A stretch of 64,000 nt of DNA from Serratia fonticola (GTDB taxonomy: Bacteria > Pseudomonadota > Gammaproteobacteria > Enterobacterales > Enterobacteriaceae), in the NCBI RefSeq assembly GCF_006715025.1, contig NZ_VFMK01000001.1, positions 2,728,001 to 2,792,000 of the forward strand, read 5' to 3'. This document shows positions 1-6,935 of this stretch, in pieces. The translations under genes and the position numbers were made by a program. Under the pieces are notes generated by a model. It was not told the DNA's origin. It saw only the letters and a program-made list of their open reading frames with translations, and ran no database searches. Numbering within the stretch: the first letter of the stretch is position 1; every line of letters starts with the position of its first letter.

Positions 1-286
1 CTCCGTTCATTTCAGGCAGCACGCCGCGATCGAATGCCGCATTGTGCGCAACATAATAGTCACTGCCCTGGTAACGGCCAATAGCCACCGCGATGCGTGG
101 TTTTCCCTCCACCATCTGTTCGGTGATGTGGTGAATCGCCATGGCATCGAGGCTGATTGGCCGATCAGGGCTGATTAAGTCGCTCATCGGATTAGTGATG
201 TGGCCGTCGATAATATCAACGGAGGCGACTTCCACCACGCCGCCCTCCAGGCCGCAGGTTTCGGTATCGATTACACGTAATGTCAT
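1..286 (-). CDS. exoX: Exodeoxyribonuclease X, N-terminal part (cut by window edge)
   Basis: Reading the minus strand from ATG at 286 gives MTLRVIDTETCG, followed by a region closely like E. coli ExoX: VEVASVDIIDG, NPMSDLI, PDRPIS, AMAIHHITE and YVAHNAAFDRGVLPEM. The DxE pair in DTET and the HNAAFDR block are the ExoI and ExoII motifs of DEDD-type 3'-5' exonucleases. ExoX degrades single- and double-stranded DNA from the 3' end and acts in mismatch repair and recombination. About 95 codons are present and the C-terminal half lies left of the window. Neighbours holE and yobA-yebZ-yebY match the E. coli order around exoX. The identification is recognition of the family and is firm. Confidence 0.93.
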   Translation of the reverse strand, partial: MTLRVIDTETCGLEGGVVEVASVDIIDGHITNPMSDLISPDRPISLDAMAIHHITEQMVEGKPRIAVAIGRYQGSDYYVAHNAAFDRGVLPEMNG

Positions 287-363
287 GATGTTCTCGGTTA
301 AGTATCTTTCCCTAGCTTAACGAGGTGTTCAGGTGATGCCAACCTGACTTTTCACAGGCAACA

Positions 364-385
364 AAAAACCCGCCTTGGCGGGTTT
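364..385 (-). terminator. Rho-independent terminator after the 36-aa gene
   Basis: A perfect inverted repeat (AAACCCGCC at 366-374 and GGCGGGTTT at 377-385, 2-nt loop) is followed on the minus strand by a run of T (the A run at 363-368). It lies 20 bases past the stop codon of the small minus-strand gene at 406-516. Confidence 0.8.
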
Positions 386-405
386 AACTACGGTTAGAAG
401 TCTGT

Positions 406-516
406 TTACTCACCAGACGGGTGCCCTTTTTTGGCACGTTTGTCCGCACGTTTCTCGGCGGGGGTTTTCAACGGCTTCTTCTTCGCATTTTTCTTGCTAT
501 CCATTCCCTTACTCAT
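406..516 (-). CDS. Small lysine-rich basic protein, 36 aa, function unknown
   Basis: A short minus-strand reading frame starts with ATG at 516 and ends with TAA at 406. The product begins MSKGMDSKKNAKKK and ends RAKKGHPSGE; about a third of its residues are Lys or Arg, so it is strongly basic and has no hydrophobic segment. A GAGAGG Shine-Dalgarno sequence sits six bases before the start and a strong terminator follows the stop, so the unit looks like a complete transcribed gene. It lies between exoX and the dksA-like gene. I do not recognise the family. Binding to nucleic acid or ribosomes would suit the charge, but that is only a guess. Confidence 0.6.
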   Translation of the reverse strand: MSKGMDSKKNAKKKPLKTPAEKRADKRAKKGHPSGE

Positions 517-664
517 GATGGCCTCTCAGTTACCTTATGATTGGGTGGGTTGCCGTTCTATTAACCCCCTAACGTCACTGATATGCAAGCGGCAAAGAGG
601 CATTTCATTTCAACGCATTGTTAATCAAATGATTATTCTTTTTTAACATTTGGCGGGGTTTAAG

Positions 665-679
665 TGTTACAATATAACA
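665..679 (+). promoter_or_regulatory. Zur box upstream of the dksA-like gene
   Basis: TGTTACAATATAACA is a near-perfect palindrome that differs at one position from the enterobacterial Zur core TGTTATANTATAACA. It ends 22 bases before the ATG of the dksA-like gene, where a bound repressor would block transcription or initiation. This is read directly from sequence; binding by Zur is inference from the consensus. Confidence 0.72.
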
Positions 680-701
680 AATTTACGTGCCGGAGAGTTC
701 C

Positions 702-1139
702 ATGACAGTAATGACGTTGTTAAGCGAGCAGCAACTGCTAGCGATGCCCGAATCTGATTACATGAACGCGGAGCAGCGTGCGTTTTTCCGTCAGCGTTTG
801 CTGGAAGAACAGCAAAAACTCTGGCAGCACATTGAGGTGCTGAAGCGGGATATCGATGGTGGTGATATCAGTGGTGACGAAGCGGACAAAGCGGCTCGAG
901 AAGAAGACTTGCGCCTGTTATTTCGCCAGTTGGATCGCGAAAGCCGTTTGTTGCCGAAGATGACATCGGCATTGGCACGCCTGGATAATGGCGAGTTCGG
1001 TTATTGCCTTGAAACCGGGGAGCCGATTGGATTGGCCCGCTTGTTATTACGCCCTACCGCCGAGCTGAGTATTGAAGCCAAAACGGCACAGGAAATGCGC
1101 GAACCCCATTTGCGCAAGGGCAAGTCGTCTTCATTTTAA
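702..1139 (+). CDS. DksA/TraR-family protein lacking the zinc-finger cysteines (DksA2-like)
   Basis: The 145-aa product is a DksA homologue: an N-terminal coiled-coil domain with the acidic tip region (KRDIDGGDISGDEADKA, about residues 50-70) and a C-terminal globular domain ending in an amphipathic helix. DksA binds the RNA polymerase secondary channel and works with ppGpp. In canonical DksA four cysteines hold zinc; here the matching segment reads GYCLETGEPIG and ELSIEAKT, so one Cys remains and Thr, Ser and Ala replace the rest. This is the pattern of Pseudomonas DksA2, which works without zinc. The Zur box at 665-679 fits expression under zinc starvation. Start chosen at ATG 702 with GGAGAG just upstream; a GTG at 687 lacks a ribosome site. 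Confidence 0.85.
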   Translation: MTVMTLLSEQQLLAMPESDYMNAEQRAFFRQRLLEEQQKLWQHIEVLKRDIDGGDISGDEADKAAREEDLRLLFRQLDRESRLLPKMTSALARLDNGEFGYCLETGEPIGLARLLLRPTAELSIEAKTAQEMREPHLRKGKSSSF

Positions 1140-1251
1140 GCAAACGCACGCTAACATGTTGGCATTGGTAAGGGTTTTGTGGTTTTGGCGTTGACCTGAT
1201 GAGCAGCTTCGGCTTTGATGAAAGCATCACTCACAGAGAGACGTAAGCGCC

Positions 1252-2204
1252 ATGGAACAATTACGAGGTTTATACCCGCCATTAGCAGCCTATGATAGCG
1301 GTTGGTTGGACACTGGAGATGGCCACCGGATCTACTGGGAGCTGAGTGGTAACCCGAACGGTAAACCGGCAGTGTTTATTCATGGGGGCCCGGTGGCGGG
1401 ATAGCCCCTTATCATCGCCAGTTGTTCGACCCGGAGCGCTATAAGGTACTGCTGTTCGATCAACGCGGCTGTGGCCGTTCCAAGCCTCATGCCAGCCTGG
1501 ACAATAACACCACCTGGCACTTGGTCGATGATATTGAAAGATTGCGCAAAATGGCGGGCGTGGAGCAGTGGTTGGTATTTGGCGGCTCCTGGGGTTCCAC
1601 GTTGGCACTTGCCTATGCGCAGACACACCCGCAACACGTCAGTGAGATGGTGCTGCGCGGCATTTTCACCCTGCGTAAACAAGAACTCAGTTGGTATTAT
1701 CAAGAGGGGGCATCGCGCTTCTTCCCAGACAAATGGACGCGAGTGCTCTCTATCCTTTCGGACGAAGAGCGCAAGGATGTGATTGCCGCCTATCGCCAGC
1801 GCCTGACCTCGCCAGACCTGCAGGTGCAGCTCGAAGCTGCCAAACTGTGGAGCGTGTGGGAAGGGGAAACTGTAACGCTATTGCCAAGCAGTGCCGCTGC
1901 GTCATTTGGTGAGGATCACTTCGCGTTGGCTTTCGCCCGTATCGAAAACCATTACTTTACGCATCAGGGGTTTCTCGACAGCGACGACCAACTGCTAAAA
2001 AACGTCCCTCTCATTCGTCATATTCCCGCAGTGATTGTTCATGGCCGTTACGATATGGCTTGCCAGGTACAAAACGCCTGGGATTTGGCACAGGCCTGGC
2101 CGGAGGCAGAGCTGCATATTGTCGAAGGGGCAGGGCATTCAACGGATGAACCGGGTATTCTGCACCATCTGATGTTGGCTACCGATGGCTTTGCGGGCAA
2201 ATAA
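1252..2204 (+). pseudogene. pip: Proline iminopeptidase, disrupted by a one-base frameshift
   Basis: The frame opening at ATG 1252 (MEQLRGLYPPLAAYDSGWL) matches Serratia proline iminopeptidase but stops at TAG 1402-1404. The rest continues in another frame from about 1400 to 2204 and contains FDQRGCGRS, the nucleophile elbow GGSWGST with the catalytic Ser, and the late His region GAGHSTDEPG. Adding one G near 1393 would restore the expected oxyanion-loop motif HGGPGGG and rejoin the frames into a normal protein of about 317 aa. The enzyme releases N-terminal proline from peptides. As written, the gene is broken within the oxyanion-loop motif. The alternative is a sequencing error in a G/C-rich run. 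Restart at TTG 1422 would give a protein lacking the loop, probably inactive. Confidence 0.85.
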
Positions 2205-2211
2205 TCAGTAG

Positions 2212-2239
2212 GCCTGCCGTTGGGCAGGCTCTGTTATTT
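2212..2239 (+). terminator. Hairpin between convergent pip and holE
   Basis: GCCTGCC (2212-2218) and GGCAGGC (2223-2229) form a perfect stem with a 4-nt loop, followed by a broken T run. It sits just past the pip stop codon and overlaps the 3' end of holE, so it may serve the plus strand only. Confidence 0.55.
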
Positions 2240-2464
2240 CATTTTAGGTTCGTACGGCAAACGGGAGAATTTGTGTGATTCTGCACGATAGTGCATGACA
2301 CGCTCGCGGAAGTAATCTTGCAGATAGGCAGGCTGTTCGCGCTCTACCATCTCTGGGATCACCGGCATATTGTAACGTTCCTTGAACGCCACACCTGATG
2401 CGGCCAGATCCACGTTCACTTTATCCATCTCTTCTTTGGAAAGCTCGGCCAGATTGTAACCCAT
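2234..2464 (-). CDS. holE: DNA polymerase III theta subunit
   Basis: The 76-aa product (MGYNLAELSKEEMDKVNVDL at the N-terminus; VAFKERYNMPVI and SRLPYEPKMK later) has the length and most residues of E. coli HolE. Theta binds the epsilon proofreading subunit of the polymerase III core and mildly stabilises it. Enterobacterial gene order places holE near exoX and yobA, as here, which supports orthology. The gene is convergent with the broken pip gene. No oddities were seen. Confidence 0.95.
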   Translation of the reverse strand: MGYNLAELSKEEMDKVNVDLAASGVAFKERYNMPVIPEMVEREQPAYLQDYFRERVMHYRAESHKFSRLPYEPKMK

Positions 2465-2655
2465 GGTATTTTTCCTTCATTGTGCAGCATCAAATCAGCG
2501 CAGAAGGTAATCTACCGAGGCGCGATTGGCAAGTTTCGAGCGGCGGCTTTTGCTTTACCATGATAAAAAACAGGGATATTTGTTTTGCAAGAGTAATGTA
2601 ATTTATTTATTTTTTTAAATAAGAATGATTCGCTTTATAGCAAAAAATTAAAGAT

Positions 2656-2674
2656 GAAAATGATTATCATAATA
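2656..2674. promoter_or_regulatory. Candidate Fur box in the 364-base ftnA upstream region
   Basis: GAAAATGATTATCATAATA matches 15 of 19 positions of the Fur consensus GATAATGATAATCATTATC. It lies about 155 bases before ftnA in a very AT-rich region (2465-2828) that otherwise shows only promoter-like AT tracts. In E. coli Fur with iron activates ftnA by displacing H-NS from an upstream site, so both the site and the AT-rich setting fit that scheme. Binding is inferred. Confidence 0.55.
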
Positions 2675-2828
2675 ATCCCCCTATTAAAGCGGGTTCATCA
2701 TAAAGCGTTGATAAATTTATAAAATTTAAACATAAATAAATGAATGTGAATCAACTGTTTTTATTTTGTGTTAACCAAGGCATAATGCGGAAAATTAAAT
2801 CTATGACCTGCAAAATAAAAGGATCCCT

Positions 2829-3347
2829 ATGCTGACGCAAGAAATGATAAAAAAGCTGAATGAACAGCTTAATCTGGAGTTCTATTCTGCAAATCTGTAT
2901 TTGCAAATGAGCGCCTGGTGCAGTGATAAGGGCTTTGAGGGGGCCGCCGCCTTCCTGAAAGAGCACTCTCAGGAAGAGATGCAGCACATGCAGCGTTTGT
3001 TTGACTATCTGAGCGACACCGGGGCGTTGCCACTGCTGGGGAGTATTGCGGCTCCGCCGGTCGAGTTTGCATCGCTGGCAGAAGTATTCCAGCAAACCTA
3101 TGAGCATGAGCAACTGATCACGCGCCAGATTAATGCATTGGCACATGTGGCAATGACTACGCAGGACTACTCCACCTTCAACTTCCTGCAGTGGTATGTT
3201 GCCGAGCAGCATGAAGAAGAGAAACTGTTTAAATCCGTGCTGGATAAATTGGCGTTGGTGGGTAACAGTGGCAAGGCGCTGTTCTTCATTGATAAAGATC
3301 TGAAGAAAATGGGTGCAGCTACTGAGGGTAGTAACGGCCAGGTCTGA
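2829..3347 (+). CDS. ftnA: Non-haem ferritin
   Basis: The 172-aa product is a four-helix-bundle ferritin. The ferroxidase ligands of bacterial FtnA are visible: Glu in LNLEFYSANLYL near residue 17, the EEMQHMQ segment with Glu and His near residues 50-53, Glu in the TYEHEQ segment, and Glu in AEQHEEEK near residue 130. FtnA assembles into a 24-subunit shell that oxidises ferrous iron and stores it as a ferric core in the cytoplasm. The start ATG follows AAAAGGATCC, a good ribosome site. The gene stands alone with its own terminator, and the Fur-box candidate lies upstream. Length is normal for the family. Confidence 0.95.
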   Translation: MLTQEMIKKLNEQLNLEFYSANLYLQMSAWCSDKGFEGAAAFLKEHSQEEMQHMQRLFDYLSDTGALPLLGSIAAPPVEFASLAEVFQQTYEHEQLITRQINALAHVAMTTQDYSTFNFLQWYVAEQHEEEKLFKSVLDKLALVGNSGKALFFIDKDLKKMGAATEGSNGQV

Positions 3348-3366
3348 TTTACCACCACGAAGAACG

Positions 3367-3399
3367 AAACCGCGTGCTTTCGCTGTGCGCGGTTTTTTT
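3367..3399 (+). terminator. Rho-independent terminator of ftnA
   Basis: AAACCGCG (3367-3374) pairs with CGCGGTTT (3388-3395) across a 13-nt loop and runs into seven T residues. It begins 20 bases past the ftnA stop. Confidence 0.88.
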
Positions 3400-3664
3400 A
3401 TGCCCTGCGTTTATAGCAGGTATACAGCGATACGTGCTGCCAGATCGCAAAATGTTAGTGATGTGCTCGACTTGCTGATTCACCGCCGTTATGATTTGAC
3501 CCGATACGCTACAGTGAGGGGCGAGAGTTAAAACAGTGACTTAACAGGCTCTTTTCCTGCTTAGCTGTGGTGTAATCATTGTGGTGGGTTGAGGCTGCGG
3601 AAACATCGCTCCGATTACCGGTCTTGATCCTTATCACCTCCATTAATGATAAAGGGACACCTCT
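3400..3664. other. Intergenic region ftnA-yobA
   Basis: About 265 bases between the ftnA terminator and the yobA start. A 72-codon plus-strand frame crosses the terminator and has no ribosome site, so I do not call a gene. The promoter of yobA-yebZ must lie here, but I see no clear CueR- or CpxR-type operator. Confidence 0.5.
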
Positions 3665-4048
3665 GTGATCGCTAAAATTCGTTCATCCTATCGCCTGCTT
3701 TCTACCATTTTCGTGCTGTTTGTCGGTTTATCCTCGCAACAGGCTCTGGCGCATGCTCATCTAAAAGTACAAACGCCTGCAGCAGACGCTACCGTCAGCA
3801 GCGCGCCAAAAGTGTTGACCCTGAATTTTTCTGAAGGTATCGAACCTAACTTCAGCGGTGTAAAGGTCACTGGTCCAGATAACGCCGAGGTTAAGACGGG
3901 TAAGTTGGGGCTGGATCCTAACAACAATACCCAGGTTAATGTGCCGATCGAAAGCGAACTGGCGGCAGGGAAATATCATGTCAGCTGGCACGTTGTTTCC
4001 GTTGATGGTCATAAAACCAAAGGCCAATACAGCTTTACCGTAAACTAA
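3665..4048 (+). CDS. yobA: CopC-like periplasmic copper-binding protein YobA
   Basis: The 127-aa product has a signal peptide (basic start, hydrophobic stretch, cleavage after QQALA), then mature AHAHLKVQTPAADATV and a single beta-sandwich CopC domain. The N-terminal His after cleavage and the HVVSVDGHKT segment supply the histidines typical of CopC Cu(II) sites. It acts in the periplasm, probably with the membrane protein encoded next. The start is GTG at 3665, after AAAGGGACA; no ATG is better placed. The stop is separated from yebZ by three bases, so the two genes are translationally close. Neighbours match the E. coli yobA-yebZ-yebY set. Confidence 0.92.
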   Translation: MIAKIRSSYRLLSTIFVLFVGLSSQQALAHAHLKVQTPAADATVSSAPKVLTLNFSEGIEPNFSGVKVTGPDNAEVKTGKLGLDPNNNTQVNVPIESELAAGKYHVSWHVVSVDGHKTKGQYSFTVN

Positions 4049-4051
4049 CTG

Positions 4052-4933
4052 ATGACTCTGGCGACCCTATTTGTTCTGTGTCGCTTTGTGCACTTTACGG
4101 CGGTGATGCTGATGTTTGGCATCAGCCTGTTCACCGCCTTATTGTCGCCGCAGCGTCTCTCCCCGATCGTCACCCGCGATTTGCATCCGATGCTGTCCGC
4201 TGCCACCTGGATCTCGGCCTTTACTGCCGTATTGATGCTGGCCGTTCAGGCAGGATTGATGGGCGACGGTTGGAGTGACACCTGGCAGTTGAGCATTTGG
4301 TGGGCCGTGCTGGGTACAACCTTTGGTGAAGCCTGGCGTTGGCACCTGGGATTTTCCCTGCTGGCCCTATTGGCATTGTCTTTCCCTGCATCAAGGCGGG
4401 GACAGATACTGGTGCTGTGCGCGACATTGTTGTTAGTCAATATGGCGTTTATCGGCCATGCGGCCATGTACGAAGGTGTGTTAGGCGTTTTTCATCGTAC
4501 CAATCATGCATTACATCTGCTGGCGGCAGGGTACTGGTTTGGCAGCTTATTGCCATTGCTGGTTTGCCTGCGTTATCTGTCGCAGCCGCAATGGCGAGGC
4601 GATGCCGTCACGATGTTGATCCGTTTTTCACGCTGGGGTCATGGTGCCGTGGCGCTGGTGATTGTAACCGGCATTATCAACAGTCTGATTATCCTTGGTC
4701 ATTGGCCACTGAATATGGATTCTGCGTATCAACGCCTGCTATCCGTTAAAATAGGGCTGGTGGCCGTGATGGCGCTGGTGGCGCTGACAAACCGTTACGC
4801 TATTGTTCCTGCAATGCGTACGACGCCCCAATTGGCTCAACGTGGATTGGTGATTGCCTGCTGGCTAGAAGCGGCCTTAGGGGCCATAGTCCTGCTGCTG
4901 GTCAGTTTGTTTGCAACTTATGCGCCGGTATGA
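4052..4933 (+). CDS. yebZ: CopD-family inner-membrane protein YebZ
   Basis: This 293-aa protein is almost wholly hydrophobic, with about eight membrane segments and short loops, as in the CopD family. The His residues expected in the family are present near membrane segments (CRFVHFTAVMLMFG near residues 10-24, FIGHAAMYEGV and FHRTNHALHLLAAGYWFGS in the middle). CopC/CopD pairs are linked to copper import or handling across the inner membrane; in E. coli the role is only partly defined. It starts three bases after yobA and is followed 69 bases later by yebY, so the three form one operon. Confidence 0.92.
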   Translation: MTLATLFVLCRFVHFTAVMLMFGISLFTALLSPQRLSPIVTRDLHPMLSAATWISAFTAVLMLAVQAGLMGDGWSDTWQLSIWWAVLGTTFGEAWRWHLGFSLLALLALSFPASRRGQILVLCATLLLVNMAFIGHAAMYEGVLGVFHRTNHALHLLAAGYWFGSLLPLLVCLRYLSQPQWRGDAVTMLIRFSRWGHGAVALVIVTGIINSLIILGHWPLNMDSAYQRLLSVKIGLVAVMALVALTNRYAIVPAMRTTPQLAQRGLVIACWLEAALGAIVLLLVSLFATYAPV

Positions 4934-5002
4934 CATTGCGGCTTGCCGGATGCCCCTGGATTGCGGGAAAATCGAATCAAATCGTAACGTAAGGCCATAA
5001 CA

Positions 5003-5362
5003 ATGAAATCGGTAATTCTAGGTATTGCGCTGTTGGTCACGGCGACGGGCGCGTTGGCAGCAGATAAACTGGTTAATATCACCAAGCTGGAATACGGCAA
5101 GCAGTGGGCATTCACCAAAGAAGAAGTCACGCTGCAATGCCGTAAGGGCGGGGCCTTGTTTGTGCTGAACAACAGTACCCTGATGCAATACCCGCTCAAC
5201 GATGCCGCGCAAGAACAAGTAAAAGCGGGGCAACAACGTGCCCAACCTCTGGATGTTATCCTGCTGGATGATGCCGAACACCCTGGTCAGAAGATGAGCG
5301 TGCAACCGTTCCGTGAAAGAGCGGAAAAATTGTGTGCCGATGCATCACTCACTCACCCGTGA
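5003..5362 (+). CDS. yebY: Periplasmic protein YebY (DUF2511)
   Basis: The 119-aa product has a cleavable signal peptide (MKSVILGIALLVTATGALAA) and a small mature domain with two Cys residues (LQCRKGG and EKLCADAS) that could form a disulphide. It resembles E. coli YebY, the third gene of the yobA-yebZ-yebY group. Recent work on the family connects it with copper storage or haem-type handling, but I give no firm function. The gene ends 115 bases before the sdsR small-RNA gene, the same context as in E. coli. Confidence 0.85.
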   Translation: MKSVILGIALLVTATGALAADKLVNITKLEYGKQWAFTKEEVTLQCRKGGALFVLNNSTLMQYPLNDAAQEQVKAGQQRAQPLDVILLDDAEHPGQKMSVQPFRERAEKLCADASLTHP

Positions 5363-5461
5363 GTTATTCAATAGTTAACAAGTGGTTGCATGATGTGCAA
5401 AATTAATTTCTGATTGTAACTATCACTTGCGTGCGGTTGGCTGGCAAAACTGGCACCTTTT

Positions 5462-5471
5462 GCTACGCTTA
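5462..5471 (+). promoter_or_regulatory. Sigma-S type -10 element of sdsR
   Basis: GCTACGCTTA at 5462-5471 fits the extended sigma-S -10 pattern CTAYRCTTA closely and lies about seven bases before the expected 5' end of SdsR. E. coli sdsR is transcribed by sigma-S polymerase from the same kind of element. Confidence 0.65.
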
Positions 5472-5477
5472 AAGTGC

Positions 5478-5580
5478 TCGGCTGAACAAGCCTTGCATAA
5501 ATGCCAACTTTTAGCGCACGGCTCTCTCCCAAGAGCCATTTCCCTAGACCGAATATAGGAATCGTATTCGGTCTTTTTTT
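5478..5580 (+). ncRNA. sdsR: SdsR (RyeB) small regulatory RNA
   Basis: The segment from GCCTTGCATAAATGCCAAC to the final T run follows the E. coli SdsR sequence with few changes: the unpaired ACTTTTAGCGCACGGC region, the CTCTCTCCCAAGAG hairpin and the terminator GACCGAATA/TATTCGGTC followed by T residues (5547-5580). SdsR is an Hfq-bound stationary-phase RNA that represses, among others, tolC and mutS mRNAs. Its place right after yebY is the same as in E. coli. An antisense SraC (RyeA) transcript is expected from the minus strand, but its promoter cannot be confirmed by eye. The exact 5' end is placed from the -10 element. Confidence 0.93.
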
Positions 5581-5971
5581 ATGCTTTTGATTTATAAGTT
5601 TTATTTTTTTAATTGTCGATATTTTGGCTAATTGAGATCTTCGATATTTTACTATCTCATCCATTCTTTTTCTCTTCGAACATAGATACTTATCCGTCAT
5701 TTTTGCCGATTTATGCTGCGGTTTTTTCAGTGCATATAGGCTTTCGCTCAGGGGGCTTTTCCTTATGCCAATGCTTGTGACGTGTTTGGCAACCGGCATC
5801 GATCACCTGTAGGCGTTAGACAGATACTCCAGTTTCGAAGAACGGATTAAATGGTAACTCAACGAATTAGCATTTTATGCTACATAGTAGTGATAAATCG
5901 GTATGATTAGGCTGTATAGAGCCGGTGAAGATAGACATTATTGATATTCATTGCAAAGGGAAGGGATAAAC
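5581..5971. other. Intergenic region sdsR-lipoprotein gene
   Basis: AT-rich stretch of about 390 bases. The pphA gene that follows sdsR in E. coli is absent. A 143-codon minus-strand frame (5368-5799) runs antisense through sdsR, has biased composition and no family signal, and is not called. It may partly overlap the SraC antisense RNA. Confidence 0.5.
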
Positions 5972-6322
5972 ATGAGGGTTGTATTAACGGCGTTGGCACT
6001 ATCGATGATGCTTGCTGGCTGCTCCAGTCAGTGGGTGAGAGACCGCGCTGATGCTGAGGATTTTTCCCTCGCTAAATATGGCTGTGAAGCGCAAGCAGAG
6101 AGCAAGTTTCCTGTAAAAAATGAAGTGGCCCAAAGAACGGTATATACCGACTATTATGAAAGTTGCAAAAAAGATGAAAACTGTGATGGGGATAAATATA
6201 AAACGGTGAAAAAACCGGCAATAGAAAGTTATATCATGGATGTGAATAAAGACAGTCGCAGAGGGCTTTTTAATCAGTGTATGAATCAGAAAGGGTGGAA
6301 GTCAGAAACTACGTGGTTCTGA
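5972..6322 (+). CDS. Small Cys-rich lipoprotein, function unknown
   Basis: From ATG 5972 (AAGGGAAGGGA upstream) the 116-aa product starts MRVVLTALALSMMLAGCSS, a lipoprotein signal peptide with lipobox LAGC and lipidated Cys17. The mature part carries further Cys residues (YGCEAQAE, YESCKKDENCDGDKYK, LFNQCMNQKGW), spaced as disulphide pairs would be. The frame can be extended to TTG 5951, but that start has no ribosome site and would spoil the signal peptide. It stands alone, followed by a strong bidirectional hairpin. I do not recognise a characterised family. It is presumably anchored to the outer membrane, since Ser follows the Cys. Confidence 0.8.
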   Translation: MRVVLTALALSMMLAGCSSQWVRDRADAEDFSLAKYGCEAQAESKFPVKNEVAQRTVYTDYYESCKKDENCDGDKYKTVKKPAIESYIMDVNKDSRRGLFNQCMNQKGWKSETTWF

Positions 6323-6418
6323 TTTTGGTTCTTTATGCATAACGCATAAGTTCATTTGTTTTGTGAATTAACAAGTCTAAAGTATTAATAATTCAAATGA
6401 ATCATGGTGTGCTACTTC

Positions 6419-6460
6419 GCAAATAAACAGCCCCGGCCTAGGCCAGGGCTGTTTATTTGC
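6419..6460. terminator. Strong bidirectional hairpin
   Basis: GCAAATAAACAGCCC (6419-6433) and GGGCTGTTTATTTGC (6446-6460) are perfect 15-bp inverted repeats around a 12-nt loop that itself contains the palindrome GGCCTAGGCC. It lies about 100 bases past the lipoprotein gene. Confidence 0.75.
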
Positions 6461-6935
6461 TGTGCTGCCACTATACGGATGCCGTACAGCGCCACGGACT
6501 CAGTAGCAACGGCATAGCGATAAGTGAATAGCTCGGGTTTGGTGCAACCACCGGCAACAGTATCCTTTTTGAGTTACCGCTGAACCCGAAACATAAGGAT
6601 AGCTTAAGCTTAAAATTAAATCAACTAGGTCAATCGGAAAAAGCTGAAAACAGAAAATACCTTGATTAACGCTGTTAATGTGCTCTTGACGGAGACTGTT
6701 TATCGTTTTATAGCAATGGTCAAAACATGGCTCTCTACCTGCTGCCGGAACGATTTCATTCAATACATCTTGCGCGATATTTAAATGAATTATATTTGTA
6801 TAGTGAATATTTCGTGAATTGAACTCCGCCAACCTTAGGGATACCGCTGCTTTTCGGGCAAGGTAGCAGAGTAAAAACAGATAATAGGTTCAGAAGCCCT
6901 GTGCTCGATGATAAAAACCAGTGGTTACCCGTCAT
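6461..6935. other. Gene-poor stretch before the ampR-like gene
   Basis: About 475 bases. One 110-codon minus-strand frame (6500-6832) is present but lacks a ribosome site and protein-like composition. I see no RNA gene or repeat. Confidence 0.45.

Noticed and set aside
3313..3531. 72-codon plus-strand frame after ftnA
   Set aside because: It overlaps the ftnA end and passes through its terminator hairpin, with no ribosome site.
5368..5799. 143-codon minus-strand frame overlapping sdsR
   Set aside because: It runs antisense to a known small RNA, has no ribosome site and no family signal; conserved bases there are explained by SdsR.
6500..6832. 110-codon minus-strand frame
   Set aside because: No ribosome site, odd composition, no recognisable motif; most likely chance in a gene-poor stretch.
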